This document shows, one piece after another, positions 1-6,837 of a stretch of 20,180 nucleotides of DNA. The DNA comes from Deltaproteobacteria bacterium (GTDB lineage: Bacteria > Desulfobacterota > Desulfuromonadia > Desulfuromonadales > BM103). The notes under the pieces are model-generated. The model saw only the letters and a list, made by a program, of their open reading frames with translations, ran no database searches and was not told the origin of the DNA. The stretch covers positions 1 through 20,180 of the forward strand of contig JAFDBW010000269.1 of assembly GCA_019313105.1 (NCBI GenBank), in the 5' to 3' direction. Both the position numbers and the translations under genes were made by a program. Each line of letters starts with the position of its first letter. The stretch's first letter is position 1.

Positions 1-23
1 GCGCTTTACACTGAAACGCGCTT

Positions 24-57
24 AAGGGTTTTGTCCTGCTCAGGGTTTTGTCCTGCT
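24..57. repeat. 17-bp tandem duplication at the helicase 3' end
   Basis: Two adjacent 17-bp units (24-40 and 41-57) differ only at their first base and share AGGGTTTTGTCCTGCT. The helicase stop codon (40-42, TGA on the minus strand) is formed across the unit junction, so the duplication sets the present C-terminus. With one unit, reading would continue through the unit at 24-40 into downstream sequence. Confidence 0.85.
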
Positions 58-1389
58 TAGGCGGCGACCGAGTTTTGGCGCCGCAGGGGCTTTGCCGCGC
101 CGGTCGGGCGCCGTCTTGCCGTAAGCCTTGCCCTTCGCCGGGGCCTTCGCTGGGCTCCTGGTCTTTGCTTTCGCTTTGGCCTTCACCGGTCTGGCGGATT
201 TTTTCTTTGCCTTGACGGCCTTGTCCGGCTTCGCCTTGGCACCACGTTTAACGGCAATCGCGGGGAATTCGGCAATTGTCTGTTGCGGGATGGCATACTC
301 GAGCAACGCTTCTATCGCCTGCAGCCGCGGCAGCTCTGCCGGACAAACCAGCGAGATCGCCACGCCGTCCTCACCTGCCCGACCGGTCCGGCCGATCCTG
401 TGCACATAATCTTCGGGGACCTGGGGCAGATCGTAATTGATGACATACGGCAGGCGCTCGATATCCAGGCCGCGTGCGGCCACGTCTGTGGCAACCAGCA
501 CCCGGAATACCCCCTGTTTGAACTCGGCCAGGGTCCGTGTCCGCAGCGACTGGCTCTTGTTGCTGTGAATCGGTGACGTCGTGATGCCATCAAAAAGCAA
601 TTCATCTGTGAGTTTATCGGCACCGTAACGAGTCCGGGCGAAGACCAGCACCTGGTGCCAGTCCCCCTTGCGAATCAGGTGCGAGAGCATTTCGCGCTTG
701 CGACTGCGCTCCACCGGATAGATCAGTTGGGTCACAGCATCGGCGGCGATATTGCGGCGCGCCACTTCAATGCGTCTTGGCTGGTCAAGCAGTTCGTCGG
801 CAAGCTGTTTGATGATCTTCGAGTAGGTAGCCGAAAACAGCAGGGTCTGGCGTTGCGGCGGCAGGTAATCGGCGACCCGGAGGATATCGTCGATAAAACC
901 CAGGTCGAGCATGCGGTCCGCCTCGTCAAGGACCAGGAACTCGATCTCGGTAAGGTTGATCGTCCTGCGTTCGGCGTGGTCGAGCAGTCGACCCGGCGTC
1001 GCTACGACGATGTCGACGCCGCGATGCAATCTTTCGATCTGGGCCCGGATATTCACCCCGCCATAAATCATGGTAGAGCGCAGCGACAGGCGTCGACCGT
1101 AATTCTGCATCTGGCCGCTGACCTGGGCGGCCAGTTCCCGGGTCGGCACCAGCACCAGGGCCCGCGGATTCCGGCGCTTATTCCTGGGTGTGTGTTCGCT
1201 AAGCATCTGCACGATCGGCAGGGCAAATGCGGCCTTCTTGCCGGTTCCGGTCTGGGCGCCGGCCAGCAGGTCGCAGCCCTCGAGAACGACCGGGATCGCC
1301 TGGCTCTGGATCGGGGTCGGCGTGCTATACCCCTGAGTGGCAATGGCGCTCAACAGTTCGGCCCGCAGGCCAAGAGATTCAAATGACAT
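40..1389 (-). CDS. rhlE: DEAD-box ATP-dependent RNA helicase, RhlE-like, with altered Walker A
   Basis: A 449-residue superfamily 2 RNA helicase, expected in the cytoplasm remodelling RNA duplexes in ribosome assembly or RNA decay. The DEAD-box motifs appear in order: Q motif around 3-33, motif I AQTGTGKK at 45-52, PTRELAAQ 82-89, TPGRLLD 131-137, DEAD 155-158, SAT 186-188, ATDVAARGLDI 300-310 and HRIGRTGRAG 330-339. A Lys/Ala-rich basic tail from about residue 380 is typical of RhlE-type proteins and probably binds RNA. Motif I is abnormal: the invariant Thr of GKT is Lys52 (AAG at 1234-1236), which should impair Mg-ATP binding. The ATG start is preceded by an AAGGAT ribosome site. The stop lies in a 17-bp tandem duplication. 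The gene is divergent from the Gre-like gene. Family is certain; the RhlE subgroup is likely from the N-terminus and basic tail. Confidence 0.95.
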   Translation of the reverse strand: MSFESLGLRAELLSAIATQGYSTPTPIQSQAIPVVLEGCDLLAGAQTGTGKKAAFALPIVQMLSEHTPRNKRRNPRALVLVPTRELAAQVSGQMQNYGRRLSLRSTMIYGGVNIRAQIERLHRGVDIVVATPGRLLDHAERRTINLTEIEFLVLDEADRMLDLGFIDDILRVADYLPPQRQTLLFSATYSKIIKQLADELLDQPRRIEVARRNIAADAVTQLIYPVERSRKREMLSHLIRKGDWHQVLVFARTRYGADKLTDELLFDGITTSPIHSNKSQSLRTRTLAEFKQGVFRVLVATDVAARGLDIERLPYVINYDLPQVPEDYVHRIGRTGRAGEDGVAISLVCPAELPRLQAIEALLEYAIPQQTIAEFPAIAVKRGAKAKPDKAVKAKKKSARPVKAKAKAKTRSPAKAPAKGKAYGKTAPDRRGKAPAAPKLGRRLSRTKP

Positions 1390-1508
1390 CGATGCATATC
1401 CTTATGAGGTGAGATACAATCATACCTGATCTCTCACGTTGAGGGTCCAATATCCAGGGAAATCGTGATTCCTTGCATCGATTGGTTGCCTTGTGAGAAT
1501 CTTTCTGC

Positions 1509-1991
1509 ATGGACAAGGCTGCTCTTCTGGAAAAAATCATCACCAGTCTGACCAACGACCTCGCGCTCCTGACAAAGGCCGCCCGGACCGCCCATGAGGC
1601 GGCCACCCACGAAGAGTGTCTGCCGGACAACAAGTATGACACCACCGGGCTGGAAGCTTCCTACATCGCCCAGGGCCAGGCCAACCGTGCCCAGGAAATT
1701 CGCCAGGCGCTCGAGCACTACCAAAAGCTGAAGCTGCGCCCTTTTGACGACACAACACCGATCCGCTTAACCGCTTTGGTGACCATTGAAGATGACGATG
1801 GCGGTTACCGGCAGGTCTTTCTCGGGCCTGACGCAGGGGGGCTGAAGTTGACTGTCGGTGACGCGGAGGTCGTGATCATCACGCCGGAGTCACCTGTGGG
1901 GCGGGCCTTGCTGGGCAAGGTCTGCGGAGATGAGATCCAGATCGGCAGCGGCAAGGACAAAAAGACGCTCACCATTGTTGGGGCCGCCTAG
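1509..1991 (+). CDS. GreA/GreB-family transcription factor-like protein (short, divergent coiled coil)
   Basis: A 160-residue protein with the two-part Gre layout. An N-terminal helical region (about 1-75) should form the coiled coil that enters the RNA polymerase secondary channel. The C-terminal FKBP-like domain carries the typical SPVGRALLGKVCGDEI stretch near 128-143. The tip region does not have the canonical GD.SENAEY motif. It has DNKYDTTGLEAS instead, with acidic residues D40, D44 and E49 in a different spacing. It may act as a GreA/GreB-like anti-backtracking or secondary-channel regulator rather than a standard cleavage factor; this is inference. Related proteins are sometimes mislabelled 3-oxoacyl-ACP synthase. 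The ATG at 1509 has only a weak upstream GAGAAT ribosome site. A canonical greB lies elsewhere in the window (17229-17750), so this is a second paralogue. Confidence 0.85.
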   Translation: MDKAALLEKIITSLTNDLALLTKAARTAHEAATHEECLPDNKYDTTGLEASYIAQGQANRAQEIRQALEHYQKLKLRPFDDTTPIRLTALVTIEDDDGGYRQVFLGPDAGGLKLTVGDAEVVIITPESPVGRALLGKVCGDEIQIGSGKDKKTLTIVGAA

Positions 1992-2069
1992 ATTTTGGCC
2001 CTGTAATAAAGAGACACTCCCTATTGAATATCTCCGGCACCCGACATCCAGCACCTGCCCTTGGCTCCC

Positions 2070-3164
2070 CTAACAGAGAGGATAAAAGAAACTCAGGGTC
2101 ATGGAGCCGAAGTTGTGTGCATCATCCTGTCCTTCGAATTCCCTGGTCCGGGTGACGTGGCTGTAGGTCAACATCAGGTTGCCATAACTGAGCGTCACGC
2201 CTGCGGCCAGATCGGCCACCCAGGCTTTTTTATCAACGCTGTGGCTGTCGGTAAAGGTATTGCCGTCAAGAAAGATGTCGCGCACCACATATCTGCCATC
2301 GACCGCCCCAAACAGGTAAAGACTCGGCTTTCTGCGCGGCGTAAAGAGCGTACTGCCAGCGGGACGGATCAGCGAGACGCCGAAGCTGCGCGGCAGGTTC
2401 AGCCCGTATCTGATTTCCAGTCCGGTGTTGAGATAGGTGCTCACATTACCGACCGTCCCGCCGGCATGCGCGATCGCATCGGCAGTGAGTAAATTTTCTG
2501 ATTTCGGGTAAAACAGCCACTTGCGCTCAAAAGCCACCACCAGCCCCGGCTCGTTTTTCAGCTGGTTGTCCCAGCCCTCTGCCCTGTCAATACCACGCAG
2601 ATCGTGGACCAGGTCCTGGGTCTCTTTCGCATACGCCTGCGGCCCGACGATCCCCATCTGAATTTCCACGCTGTCGAGAAAATCGAGGTGATCGACGAAC
2701 TTCGTCTTGCGATGATAGGCCAGACCGACATAGCTCCATCCTGCATAAGGCCGATCATCGGTCACCAGGTCCGAACGACTGATGTCTGACGGGGTGTACA
2801 TATTCTGGCCAAAAGAGAACTCGGCCTGATGGCTGTATTCCGGTCCGGAATCGCGCAGGTAGGGGATCTTATGGATCAGTTCCAAGACTCTACGGGGGAT
2901 CACCCCCTTCTTGGCGTGCGGTGACAGGTCTGGAGAAATCAGCGAGTACTTGACGCCATTGGTATAGTTGCTGTCGGTACCGTCGAACAGGTCGTTTTCG
3001 AAAAAGATCGATTGCGCCCAGGGATTGTTCTGCTCCTCTTCGGCCAGAACCGTGCCGGGGATCGCCAGAGCCATCGTCAGGATCAAGCACAGCCACAGTG
3101 TTTTCCCGCGAGGTCTTGGCGTTGTCTGTTTACAGGAAAGCATGGACATAGGACTGCTTTTCAT
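2070..3164 (-). CDS. lpxR: LpxR-family lipid A deacylase, outer-membrane beta-barrel
   Basis: A 364-residue protein of the LpxR (DUF2219) family, outer-membrane enzymes that remove the 3'-acyloxyacyl chain from lipid A. An N-terminal signal sequence ends near residue 41 (TVLA/EEE). Family hallmarks follow: FFENDLFDGTD.NYTNG at 54-70, where N57-D58 match the catalytic Asn-Asp of Salmonella LpxR; DDRPYAGW 136-143; GPQAYAKETQDLVHDL 174-189, where H187 fits the catalytic His; and GWDNQL 197-202. The rest alternates polar and aromatic residues like barrel strands. It ends ...SFFYPLC rather than on the usual terminal Phe, which is slightly odd for barrel assembly. A weak AGAGAG site lies just before the ATG, and the leader consists of an 11-unit heptanucleotide repeat. 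It modifies lipopolysaccharide; a regulator is not evident. Confidence 0.9.
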   Translation of the reverse strand: MKSSPMSMLSCKQTTPRPRGKTLWLCLILTMALAIPGTVLAEEEQNNPWAQSIFFENDLFDGTDSNYTNGVKYSLISPDLSPHAKKGVIPRRVLELIHKIPYLRDSGPEYSHQAEFSFGQNMYTPSDISRSDLVTDDRPYAGWSYVGLAYHRKTKFVDHLDFLDSVEIQMGIVGPQAYAKETQDLVHDLRGIDRAEGWDNQLKNEPGLVVAFERKWLFYPKSENLLTADAIAHAGGTVGNVSTYLNTGLEIRYGLNLPRSFGVSLIRPAGSTLFTPRRKPSLYLFGAVDGRYVVRDIFLDGNTFTDSHSVDKKAWVADLAAGVTLSYGNLMLTYSHVTRTREFEGQDDAHNFGSMTLSFFYPLC

Positions 3165-3173
3165 ATCTCTCTG

Positions 3174-3250
3174 TCAGTGACCAGTGACCAGTGACCAGTG
3201 AGCTGTGATCTGTTCTCTGTTTTCAGTCCCCAGTCTCCAGCCTCCAGCCA
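3174..3250. repeat. Degenerate heptanucleotide tandem repeat (11 units)
   Basis: Eleven contiguous 7-bp units run without a break in register. On the plus strand they fit the loose consensus NCWGYNN. Four units at 3174-3201 are TCAGTGA or CCAGTGA; later units drift through GCTGTGA, TCTGTTC, TCTGTTT and TCAGTCC to CCAGCCT and CCAGCCA. The tract fills the upstream leader of lpxR and ends about 10 bp from its ATG. Confidence 0.9.
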
Positions 3251-3251
3251 A

Positions 3252-3277
3252 TGCCTCAAACCCAGCCCCTGCCCCTA
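3252..3277. repeat. Imperfect direct repeat, left copy
   Basis: This 26-bp element, beginning TGCCTCAAAC and ending GCCCCTA, matches the element at 3618-3642 with one gap and two mismatches. It ends 3 bp from the stop codon of the small orphan gene (3281-3283). Confidence 0.75.
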
Positions 3278-3280
3278 GAG

Positions 3281-3544
3281 TCACCGGGTTCTAAACTGAT
3301 AGCTCTCATGTTCCTCGCGAGCAATATCCGCTTTTACCTCTTCGACACTGCGCTTGTAGATGATCTCTCGCCCCATGATGCTGCCGGCATAGGCCAGGCT
3401 GTTGCGCGTCGGCGTCAGTTTGCATTTGACGTTATGCACCCCTTCGCCAAGCACAATCCAGATCCCATCGACCTTTTTGTCGGACACCACGACCTCCAGG
3501 ACCTGGTTGCCTTCCACCTGAACCTTGATCTTTGCATCAGCCAT
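3281..3544 (-). CDS. Conserved-looking small hypothetical protein (87 aa)
   Basis: I do not recognise this 87-residue soluble protein; it has no signal peptide or membrane segment. It is rich in short beta-like stretches (KIKVQVEGNQVLEVVV, then DGIWIVLGEG) and has a charged C-terminal helix (SVEEVKADIAREEHESY), suggesting a small compact alpha/beta fold. I chose the ATG at 3544. A strong AAGGAGG ribosome site sits 11 bases upstream of it, and the in-frame ATG at 3565 would place that site inside the coding region. It lies between pdxH and lpxR on the same strand, separated from each by a repeat-rich spacer, so co-transcription is possible but no functional link is evident. The clean ribosome site and stable reading frame support a real gene. 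Confidence 0.75.
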   Translation of the reverse strand: MADAKIKVQVEGNQVLEVVVSDKKVDGIWIVLGEGVHNVKCKLTPTRNSLAYAGSIMGREIIYKRSVEEVKADIAREEHESYQFRTR

Positions 3545-3550
3545 TGCAGT

Positions 3551-3642
3551 TCCAGCCTCCTTCAATCATCTTACAAAACCAGCCCCCGCCTCAAACCAGC
3601 CTCCAGCCCCCAATCTCTGCCTCTAACCAGCCCCGGCCCCTA
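3551..3642. repeat. C-rich degenerate repeat tract with right copy of direct repeat
   Basis: Variants of AACCAGCCCC and GCCTC(A/T)AACCAGCC recur at about 3575, 3587 and 3618. The last copy (3618-3642) closely matches 3252-3277 and its final CTA is the pdxH stop codon read on the other strand. The tract fills the spacer between pdxH and the 87-aa gene; in the transcript it would be G-rich. Confidence 0.8.
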
Positions 3643-4263
3643 AGGTGCCAAACGCTCGATCATCCAGCTGCCCGCATCGTCGCGCCGGTAACGCAGCCGG
3701 TCGTGCAGCCGGTCTTTGCCTTCCTGCCAGAACTCGACGCTTTCGGGCACCAGCCTGTAGCCGCCCCAGTGCTCAGGTCGCGGCACTTCCTGGCCGACGA
3801 ACCGCCCGGACAAGTCTTCGAACTGCTTTTGCAAAAAGTCCCGGTCCCTGACCACCTGGCTTTGCGCCGAGGCGTGGGCTTCAAGCTGATGCCCCCTGGG
3901 ACGGTTGGCAAAATAGCGGTCCGATTCATCGGGCGCCACCTTTTCCACGGGCCCTTCGACCCGGACCTGGCGTGACAGGGGCTGCCAGTAGAAGACCAAT
4001 GCGGCAAACGGGTTGTCATGCAAATCATGGGCTTTGCGGCCCTGGTAGTTGGTGTAAAACACGAAGCCGCGCGCATCGACGTCCTTGAGCAACACCATAC
4101 GCGCCGAGGGCTTGCCCTGTTTATCCGCCGTGGCCAGGGTCATCGCATTGGCCAGGGGCAAACCGGCTTGCTCCGCGCCTGCAAACCAGCGCACAAACTG
4201 CTTGATGGGATCCGGGTCCATGCGCTCGGCAAGCAACGGAGCTTTGGGTGGATTGTGCGGCAT
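3640..4263 (-). CDS. pdxH: Pyridoxamine/pyridoxine 5'-phosphate oxidase
   Basis: An FMN-dependent cytoplasmic homodimer that oxidises pyridoxine or pyridoxamine 5'-phosphate to pyridoxal 5'-phosphate, the last step of vitamin B6 synthesis and salvage. The family pattern is clear: AMTLATAD at the start of the split barrel, ARMVLLKDVD and FYTNYQGRKAHDL for FMN binding, RQVRVEG, the ASAQSQ loop, and the C-terminal signature VEFWQEGKDRLHDR followed by the conserved ending IERLAP. I prefer the ATG at 4263 (207 aa), which fits the usual family length and has a GGAAAAGAG stretch upstream. In-frame upstream alternatives are an ATG at 4314 and a TTG at 4329, neither with a good ribosome site. It ends directly in a C-rich repeat tract, and its 5' side faces the divergent transporter gene. 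Confidence 0.95.
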   Translation of the reverse strand: MPHNPPKAPLLAERMDPDPIKQFVRWFAGAEQAGLPLANAMTLATADKQGKPSARMVLLKDVDARGFVFYTNYQGRKAHDLHDNPFAALVFYWQPLSRQVRVEGPVEKVAPDESDRYFANRPRGHQLEAHASAQSQVVRDRDFLQKQFEDLSGRFVGQEVPRPEHWGGYRLVPESVEFWQEGKDRLHDRLRYRRDDAGSWMIERLAP

Positions 4264-4438
4264 ATCGGGAGTCTCTTTTCCGGGAATATCTGACGCTTTG
4301 TTCAGCACGTGCATTTTAGCACAGATCAACCTGTTTAGCTTTTGTCATCAGCGGAGCAAGCGGGTCACCCGGCTTGCGTGTCCCGGACGCCGACTGATCT
4401 GCCACTCCCTCCGGCCTGCCTGGCGTTCTCTTTTGATA

Positions 4439-4444
4439 TATAAT
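4439..4444 (+). promoter_or_regulatory. Candidate -10 element for the transporter operon
   Basis: A perfect TATAAT lies 33 bp before the transporter ATG in the divergent pdxH/transporter spacer. No good -35 hexamer is visible at the expected distance, so this is tentative. Confidence 0.35.
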
Positions 4445-4477
4445 GAAGGCTGTTCTCTGCGAACAGAAGGAGGCGGC

Positions 4478-5818
4478 ATGGCGATTCACCCCTCATCCGG
4501 GGGTTGCGTGGTTTCTCTCTGGCTGCAGCGGCTGGTCAAGGTGGAGCCGCAGGAAATCCGGGCGCTGCTTTGGTCGTTCAGCTATTTCTTTGCCCTGCTC
4601 TGTGCCTATTATATCGTCCGGCCGATGCGCGATGAGATGGGCATCGCCGGAGGTGTCGAGCAGCTGCAGTGGCTGTTTACCGGGACCTTCCTGGTCATGC
4701 TGGCCGCAGTCCCGCTGTTCGGCTGGGTCACCTCGCGCTTCTCCCGCCAACGCTTCCTGCCCCTGGTCTACGGCTTCTTCATCGCCACCCTGCTGATCTT
4801 CTTCGTGCTGTTTCGCTCCGGCCTGACCCAGGTCTGGGTGGCGCGGGCGTTTTTTATTTGGGCCAGTGTTTTCAACTTGTTTATCGTCTCGGTGTTCTGG
4901 AGTTTCATGGCCGACCTGTTCGACGATGCCCAGGCTAAGCGCCTGTTCGGATTTATCGCCGCCGGTGGCACCGCCGGGGCGCTGGCCGGTCCCGCCCTGA
5001 CCGCGAGCCTGGCCATCCCGCTAGGGCCGACCAACCTGCTGCTGATCTCCTGCGCCGCCCTGGGATGGGCGATGCTCTGCATCCGGCGGCTCAGCGCCTG
5101 GAAGGACAGCCTGGTGCCAGGACCGCCTGGGAACGGGCAGGGGAGCACGACAGATCCGATCTTCGACCAGAACGCCGGTCTCGGCGGCGGCGCGCTGGCC
5201 GGCCTGCGGCTGATCGTCCGCTCGCCATATCTGCTGGGGATCTGCCTGCTGATCCTGTTCTACACGACCCTGTCGACCTTTCTTTATTTTCAGCAGGCGC
5301 AGATCGTCCGCGACAACTTTGCCGACCCGGCACAGCGCACAACGCTGTTCGCTACCATGGATTTCGCAACCAACGCCCTGACCCTGTTCATCCAGTTTTT
5401 CCTGACCGGGCGCATCGTCCGAGCCCTGGGCCTGGGCTGGACTCTGGCCCTGATCCCCCTGCTGCTTGGTGCCGGCTTCCTGGTACTTGGCATGGCGCCG
5501 GTGCTGGCCGTGCTGGTCACGCTGCAGGTGGTGCGGCGCGCCGGCAATTACGCGATCATGAAGCCTGGCCGGGAAATGCTGTTCGTGGTCCTTGATCGGC
5601 AGGAGAAGTACAAGGCGAAAAACATCATCGACACGGTCATCTACCGCAGCGGTGACCTGGTCAGCGCCTGGGCCTATACCGGGCTGCAGGCGCTCGGCCT
5701 GGGGTTGGCGGCGATCGCCTTGTTCGCCGTTCCGCTGACCGGGCTGTGGACCTGGATCTGCTTCCGCCTGGGCCGGAAACAGGAGGCTCTGGCTAAACAA
5801 CTGGAGGTACAGCCATGA
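4478..5818 (+). CDS. MFS-fold transporter, possibly TLC (nucleotide carrier)-like
   Basis: A 446-residue inner-membrane protein with about eleven to twelve hydrophobic segments, the first near residues 30-48. The loop YYIVRPMRDEMG (44-55) and the absence of sugar- or drug-specific MFS signatures recall MFS relatives sometimes annotated as NTP/NDP-exchange or ADP/ATP-carrier-like; that substrate idea is weak. I chose the ATG at 4478 because AGAAGGAGG (4465-4473) is an excellent ribosome site five bases upstream, whereas the long in-frame extension to 4085 overlaps pdxH and is not protein-like. Its stop overlaps the start of the Tat-exported reductase in an ATGA, so the two are translationally coupled and probably act together. 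Substrate unknown. Confidence 0.88.
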   Translation: MAIHPSSGGCVVSLWLQRLVKVEPQEIRALLWSFSYFFALLCAYYIVRPMRDEMGIAGGVEQLQWLFTGTFLVMLAAVPLFGWVTSRFSRQRFLPLVYGFFIATLLIFFVLFRSGLTQVWVARAFFIWASVFNLFIVSVFWSFMADLFDDAQAKRLFGFIAAGGTAGALAGPALTASLAIPLGPTNLLLISCAALGWAMLCIRRLSAWKDSLVPGPPGNGQGSTTDPIFDQNAGLGGGALAGLRLIVRSPYLLGICLLILFYTTLSTFLYFQQAQIVRDNFADPAQRTTLFATMDFATNALTLFIQFFLTGRIVRALGLGWTLALIPLLLGAGFLVLGMAPVLAVLVTLQVVRRAGNYAIMKPGREMLFVVLDRQEKYKAKNIIDTVIYRSGDLVSAWAYTGLQALGLGLAAIALFAVPLTGLWTWICFRLGRKQEALAKQLEVQP

Positions 5819-6750
5819 ATCTGAATCACTATTCGATGTCCCGCAGGACCTTCGTCGCCACCCTCGCGGCCGCACTCAGCGCCGTCTGGCTGGCGCCCGG
5901 CACAGTGCGCGCTGCGCAGAAAGCCCTGATCCGCAAAACCATCCCGGGCACCGGGGAAGCATTACCGGTGATCGGACTCGGCAGCTCGCGAACCTTTGAC
6001 ATCGGCCGTGACCAGGCCGTTCTGAACAATCTCGTCGAAGTGATGCAGGCGTTTTTCGCCAACGGCGGGCAATTGATCGACTCCTCGCCGATGTACGGCT
6101 CGGCGGAACAGGTGATCGGTGAGCTGCTGCAGCGCAGCGGGCCGCAGAACAAGCTGTTCGCCGCGACCAAGGTCTGGACCGATGGCGAGCAGGACGGCAT
6201 CCGGCAGATGGAGGATTCGCTTAAGAAATGGCGGATCGACCGTTTCGACCTGATGCAGATCCACAACCTGCGCGACTGGCAGGTCCACTTGAAAACCCTG
6301 CACGACTGGAAAGCGACCAGCAAGATCCGCTATATCGGCATCACCACTTCCCACGGCCGGTACCACGACGAGCTGGAAACGATCCTGCGCAACGAACCGT
6401 TCGACTTCGTCCAACTCAGCTACAACATCGAGGATCGCAGCGTCGAACAACGCCTGCTGCCGCTGGCGGCCGAGCGCGGCATCGCGGTCCTGGTCAATCG
6501 GCCCTTCCAGCGCGGTGCGCTGTTCGGCAAGGTCAAGGGGCAGACGCTGCCGGATTGGGCTGCCGAGATCGATTGCAACAGTTGGGGGCAGCTGTTCCTC
6601 AAGTTCACCGTCTCCCACCCGGCGGTCACCTGTGCGATCCCGGCCACCACCAAGCTCCATCACATGCAGGACAACATGGCGGCCGGTTTCGGCCAACTGC
6701 CTGACGCCACCATGCGCAAAAGAATGGTTGATTTTTATGCCACGCTGTAA
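5815..6750 (+). CDS. Tat-exported aldo/keto reductase
   Basis: A 311-residue aldo/keto reductase (TIM barrel, NAD(P)H-dependent carbonyl reduction). The N-terminus SMSRRTFVATLAAALSA, with Arg10-Arg11, is a clear twin-arginine signal and predicts folded export to the periplasm, cleaved near VRA/AQ (about 33). The catalytic tetrad is present: D89 and Y94 in DSSPMYGSAE, K119 in AATKV and H150 in LMQIH. The ribosome site CTGGAGGT precedes the ATG, which overlaps the transporter stop by 4 bp. AKRs are usually cytoplasmic, and export would carry a pre-bound nicotinamide cofactor, as known for some other Tat oxidoreductases. The physiological substrate is unknown. A G-rich tract and hairpin follow the stop. 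Confidence 0.93.
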   Translation: MNLNHYSMSRRTFVATLAAALSAVWLAPGTVRAAQKALIRKTIPGTGEALPVIGLGSSRTFDIGRDQAVLNNLVEVMQAFFANGGQLIDSSPMYGSAEQVIGELLQRSGPQNKLFAATKVWTDGEQDGIRQMEDSLKKWRIDRFDLMQIHNLRDWQVHLKTLHDWKATSKIRYIGITTSHGRYHDELETILRNEPFDFVQLSYNIEDRSVEQRLLPLAAERGIAVLVNRPFQRGALFGKVKGQTLPDWAAEIDCNSWGQLFLKFTVSHPAVTCAIPATTKLHHMQDNMAAGFGQLPDATMRKRMVDFYATL

Positions 6751-6812
6751 ACCTCGCTGGTATGCAGCGTGTCAATTGACGGGACAGGGCAGGAAACAAG
6801 CGGAGTTCAAAC

Positions 6813-6830
6813 GGGACGGGACGGGAGGGG
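6813..6830 (+). other. Candidate G-quadruplex motif
   Basis: Four G runs (6813-6815, 6818-6820, 6823-6825, 6827-6830) separated by AC, AC and A satisfy the canonical intramolecular quadruplex pattern with very short loops. It would lie in the 3' untranslated RNA of the reductase gene, 63 bases after its stop and just before the hairpin at 6838-6870. Confidence 0.6.
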
Positions 6831-6837
6831 AAAACTA

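Noticed and set aside
655..1386. A 243-aa plus-strand open frame opposite the helicase
   Set aside because: It lies wholly antisense to a strongly conserved helicase, has no recognisable domain and reflects GC-rich codon shadowing.
1405..1440. Inverted GTGAGA/TCTCAC in the helicase/Gre-like spacer
   Set aside because: Only six bases per arm; could be chance.
3174..3250. CRISPR array
   Set aside because: Units are 7 bp with no spacers; this is a simple tandem repeat.
4356..4377. Bulged hairpin (GCAAGC/GCTTGC with GGG/CCC) in the pdxH/transporter spacer
   Set aside because: No T tract on either strand and no riboswitch-like context; possibly an operator, but unsupported.
4085..4477. N-terminal extension of the MFS gene
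   Set aside because: It overlaps pdxH, has no ribosome site and encodes non-conserved-looking sequence; the ATG at 4478 has an excellent site.
5021..5875. A 284-aa Gln/Asp-rich minus-strand frame opposite the MFS gene
   Set aside because: An antisense shadow of a membrane protein without support of its own.
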